DNA of 7,815 nt, taken from the NCBI GenBank assembly GCA_024276455.1, contig JAJRXE010000201.1, positions 1-7,815 of the forward strand, written 5' to 3'. The notes below the pieces were generated by a model. It ran no database searches and had not been told where the DNA came from. It saw nothing but the letters and a program-made list of their open reading frames with translations. Shown piece by piece: positions 5,261 through 7,815 of the stretch (the stretch's first letter is position 1; the number at the start of each line of letters is the position of its first letter). Source of the DNA: Calditrichota bacterium (lineage in GTDB: Bacteria; Calditrichota; Calditrichia; RBG-13-44-9). Made by a program: the position numbers and the translations under genes.

Positions 5261-7815
5261 ATGGTCAGGCGTTTTCTTATTCTTATCCTGTTCTTTTTTC
5301 TCCATTCGCAGTCTCTGTTTGGAGGCGAAATTCCCTCACCGGAAGCCTACTTCGGCTTTCGTATCGGCAGCGACCGCCGGCTGATCGCCTGGCAGCAAAT
5401 TACTTCGTATTTCAAACTGCTCGATAAACAGTCACCACGCTTAAAACTGCTGGAACTGGGTCGCACCACCCTGGACCGTCCCATGATCATGGCCATCATC
5501 GCTTACGAAGCAACCCTCTCCGATTTGTCCCGTTACCGGGAGATTCAACAGCGGCTGGCCTGGCCGGAGGACCTCACCTCACAAGCGGAAAAGACCCTTT
5601 TACAAGAAGGCAAGCTGGTCTTCCTGCTTACCATGAACATCCATTCCACCGAGATCGCCGCCAGCCAGGAATCGGTGGAGCTGGCGTACGAGCTGGTGAC
5701 TTCCGATGCCCCCCGAGTGAAACAAATCCGGGATAGCCTCATCGTCCTGATGATTCCCTCGCTCAATCCGGACGGTCAGGACCTGGTCACCCAGTGGTAC
5801 CGGAACACGGTGGGTACGAAGTACGAGGGCAGCCGTCCGCCCCAAAAATATCATTTTTACGCTGACCACGACAACAATCGCGACTGGTATTTTTTCAATC
5901 TGGCGGAGAGTCGCCACGTGGCGCGGGTGCTTTACCACGATTGGTTCCCGGAAATCGTACTGGACCAGCACCAGATGGGTTCCCGTGGGGCTCGATTGTT
6001 CCTCCCGCCCTACGCCGACCCGGTGAATCCCAACGTTTCCCCGGCCCTGATGGCCAACGTTAATCTGGTGGGTAAATACGTGGTGGCGGATCTGCACGAA
6101 AGGGGGTTCACCGGTCTGGTTACCGGCACCATTTTTAACGCCTATTTCGAGGGAACCATGTCCAAAACGCCCCTCTGGCACAACCGGATCGGCATTCTTA
6201 CCGAAGCGGCCAGCGCGCGCATCGCCAGTCCGCTGTTCTTTCCCCACACCAGTCTGAAGGGCATGGGAATCGACCTGCCGGAGTACAAGCAGCAGACCAA
6301 TTTCCTGGATCCCTGGCCCGGCGGGTGGTGGCGGCTACGGGACATTATCGATTACGAAAAGGCTTCTGCCTACGCCATGCTGGACCTGGCTGCCCGAATG
6401 AAAACCAAATTCAAACGACTCTTCCTGCAACTGAATCGGGAAGCGATTCAGGCGGGAGAAACCCAACCACCATACGCTTTTGTGATTCCCCGGGAACAGC
6501 ACGATCCCAACAGCGCCCTGGAGATGCTGCGCCGCCTGCAAATGGCCAACGTGCGCATTTACCAGGCTACGGAGGCGCAGGAGCTCCCGGAAGGCAAAAT
6601 CCGTCCGGGCGATTTCGTCATCCCCCTGGCGCAACCCACCCGGGCATACATCAAAGATTTACTGGAAGTGCAACAGTACCCCAACCTCAAAGAATATCCA
6701 GATGGTCCACCCCGTCGTCCCTACGACATCACCGGCTGGACCCTGCCCCTGAAAATGGGGGTCAGCACTTTTGCCCTCCAGCAGCCCCTGAATGTTCCTC
6801 TGCACGAAGCGGTGCTGTCCCTGCCCGAAGCCAGCCGGCAAATTACCGCCGGCACCTTTGCCTTCGAGCGGCGCTTCAGTCACGCTTACCTGCTGGCTAA
6901 TCTGCTCCTGAGCAAAAACATCCCGGTCTTTCAGCTGGAAAGGCCGGTCGATGAGCTGCCGGCCGGAACATTCGTTACCCGCATTTCTCCCGGAGAAGAG
7001 AAAATCGTGCAGGAGTTCCTCCGGAATCTGGAAATTCCTCTTCAAAAAGTCACCCGGAACCACACGCTCTCTCTCCGATCGATTCAACCCCTGCGCATCG
7101 GAGTGTACCAGCCCTGGATTCCCTCCGTGTACGACGAGGGCTGGTTGCGCCTGTTGCTGGACCAATTTCACTTTCCCTACCAGGTGCTTCACAACGCCGA
7201 TTTTAAGGACGGTCAGCAGCTCCGTCGGAAGGTGGATGTCATTGTCTTTGGAAGTCAGTCCTCCCAATCCATTTTACGGGGCTCAAACGCCCGTCAAAAT
7301 AACCAGTACCTGGGCGCGCCCCAGACCAAACCGGAATTCCGGGGCGGGATTGGTCAGCAGGGCGTGAAAAGCCTGCAGGTTTTTCTGGAACAAGGTGGTA
7401 AAATTCTATTTATTGGAAAGGCCTGTGATTTTGCGATTGAACAACTCCGGGTACCGGCGATTAACTTCGTTAAAAAACTCTCTCGGAAAAATTTTTACAT
7501 TCCGGGCAGTTTGTTAGAGGTTCAACTCGATCGGACCTCGCCTTTAACTTTGGGTTTGCCGGCGCGGGTCAGCATATTTTTCCGCTCCCCGGTGGCCTTG
7601 AAATTACTTCCCTACTCCAGGGAAATTAAAGAAACTGCCTTTTACTCGGATCGGAATCCCCTGCGCAGCGGCTGGGCAATCGGTGCGGAGAAGTTAGAAG
7701 GCAGCGTCGCCCTGGCGGAAATTCCGGTAAAAACCGGAGAGGTTATTTTGTATGCTTTTGGTGTACACCACCGCGCTCAGACCTATGGAACATTTAAATT
7801 GCTCGTCAACGCCCT
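5261..7815 (+). CDS. Secreted M14-family zinc carboxypeptidase-like protein (3' end beyond window)
   Basis: Open from the ATG to the window edge: 851 complete codons, no stop. A signal peptide (RRFLILILFFFLHSQSLFGG) precedes the typical family opening IPSPEAYFGFRIGSDRRL. The M14 domain spans about 25-345: zinc ligands His128 and Glu131 in NIHSTE, third ligand His237 in LDQHQMG, LNPDGQD (168-174), NNRDWYFF (205-212) and catalytic Glu315 in LTEAAS. It should hydrolyse C-terminal residues of peptides in the periplasm or outside the cell. After a middle region, about 610-760 look like a glutamine-amidotransferase-like alpha/beta domain (GVYQPWIPSVYDEGW from 615, GIGQQG 696-701, VFLEQGGKILFIG) without an obvious catalytic triad. 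Homologues I recall of about 850-900 residues end in a block like HHRAQTYGTFKLLVNAL, so only a few residues are probably missing. GGGGG 7 nt before the ATG supports the start. Exact specificity unknown. Confidence 0.93.
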   Translation, partial: MVRRFLILILFFFLHSQSLFGGEIPSPEAYFGFRIGSDRRLIAWQQITSYFKLLDKQSPRLKLLELGRTTLDRPMIMAIIAYEATLSDLSRYREIQQRLAWPEDLTSQAEKTLLQEGKLVFLLTMNIHSTEIAASQESVELAYELVTSDAPRVKQIRDSLIVLMIPSLNPDGQDLVTQWYRNTVGTKYEGSRPPQKYHFYADHDNNRDWYFFNLAESRHVARVLYHDWFPEIVLDQHQMGSRGARLFLPPYADPVNPNVSPALMANVNLVGKYVVADLHERGFTGLVTGTIFNAYFEGTMSKTPLWHNRIGILTEAASARIASPLFFPHTSLKGMGIDLPEYKQQTNFLDPWPGGWWRLRDIIDYEKASAYAMLDLAARMKTKFKRLFLQLNREAIQAGETQPPYAFVIPREQHDPNSALEMLRRLQMANVRIYQATEAQELPEGKIRPGDFVIPLAQPTRAYIKDLLEVQQYPNLKEYPDGPPRRPYDITGWTLPLKMGVSTFALQQPLNVPLHEAVLSLPEASRQITAGTFAFERRFSHAYLLANLLLSKNIPVFQLERPVDELPAGTFVTRISPGEEKIVQEFLRNLEIPLQKVTRNHTLSLRSIQPLRIGVYQPWIPSVYDEGWLRLLLDQFHFPYQVLHNADFKDGQQLRRKVDVIVFGSQSSQSILRGSNARQNNQYLGAPQTKPEFRGGIGQQGVKSLQVFLEQGGKILFIGKACDFAIEQLRVPAINFVKKLSRKNFYIPGSLLEVQLDRTSPLTLGLPARVSIFFRSPVALKLLPYSREIKETAFYSDRNPLRSGWAIGAEKLEGSVALAEIPVKTGEVILYAFGVHHRAQTYGTFKLLVNA

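Noticed and set aside
5600..7267. Minus-strand open frames of about 200 codons (5600-6247 and 6659-7267) inside the M14 gene
   Set aside because: The plus strand reads continuously through the zinc ligands, catalytic Glu and C-terminal blocks of an M14 protein; the antisense frames show low-complexity His/Gly/Val-rich composition typical of shadows.

Overview
The window holds five protein-coding genes and no RNA genes, mobile elements or CRISPR arrays that I can see. It looks like ordinary chromosome of a Gram-negative-type bacterium, most likely a member of the FCB group or a neighbouring phylum such as Calditrichota, and possibly a thermophile. That placement is inference. It rests on an adenosine-specific kinase (COG1839, found mostly in archaea and thermophilic bacteria), a large M14-family secreted peptidase of the kind common in FCB, Gemmatimonadota and Acidobacteriota genomes, a lipoprotein M1-like peptidase, and use of purine-rich Shine-Dalgarno sites, which most Bacteroidota lack.

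Layout. Positions 9-3400 (minus strand) form a two-gene operon: a secreted tetratricopeptide-repeat protein followed, through an ATGA stop/start overlap, by a lipoprotein M1-family metallopeptidase. Positions 3401-3577 are intergenic and hold a rho-independent terminator for the upstream gene and a tentative promoter for the operon. Positions 3578-4060 (minus) encode the adenosine-specific kinase. Positions 4061-4232 are intergenic and hold three perfect GC-rich palindromes with a TTAA centre, spaced 25-26 bp apart. Positions 4233-4985 (minus) encode a sugar-phosphate nucleotidyltransferase. Positions 4986-5260 separate divergent genes and contain a textbook hairpin plus T-run facing the nucleotidyltransferase, where no upstream gene needs a terminator, and a second small hairpin over the ribosome-binding site of the next gene. 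Positions 5261-7815 (plus) encode a secreted M14-type zinc carboxypeptidase-like protein that runs off the window only a few residues before its expected end.

Function. Two of the five genes encode exported zinc peptidases and a third encodes an exported TPR protein coupled to one of them, so the main theme is extracytoplasmic peptide degradation or processing. The nucleotidyltransferase and adenosine-specific kinase are cytoplasmic and have no obvious link to the peptidases. I see no convincing new multi-gene system here. The points most worth checking are non-coding (the palindrome triplet and the orphan terminator-like hairpin) and the non-canonical zinc-site spacing and C-terminal domain of the M1-like peptidase.
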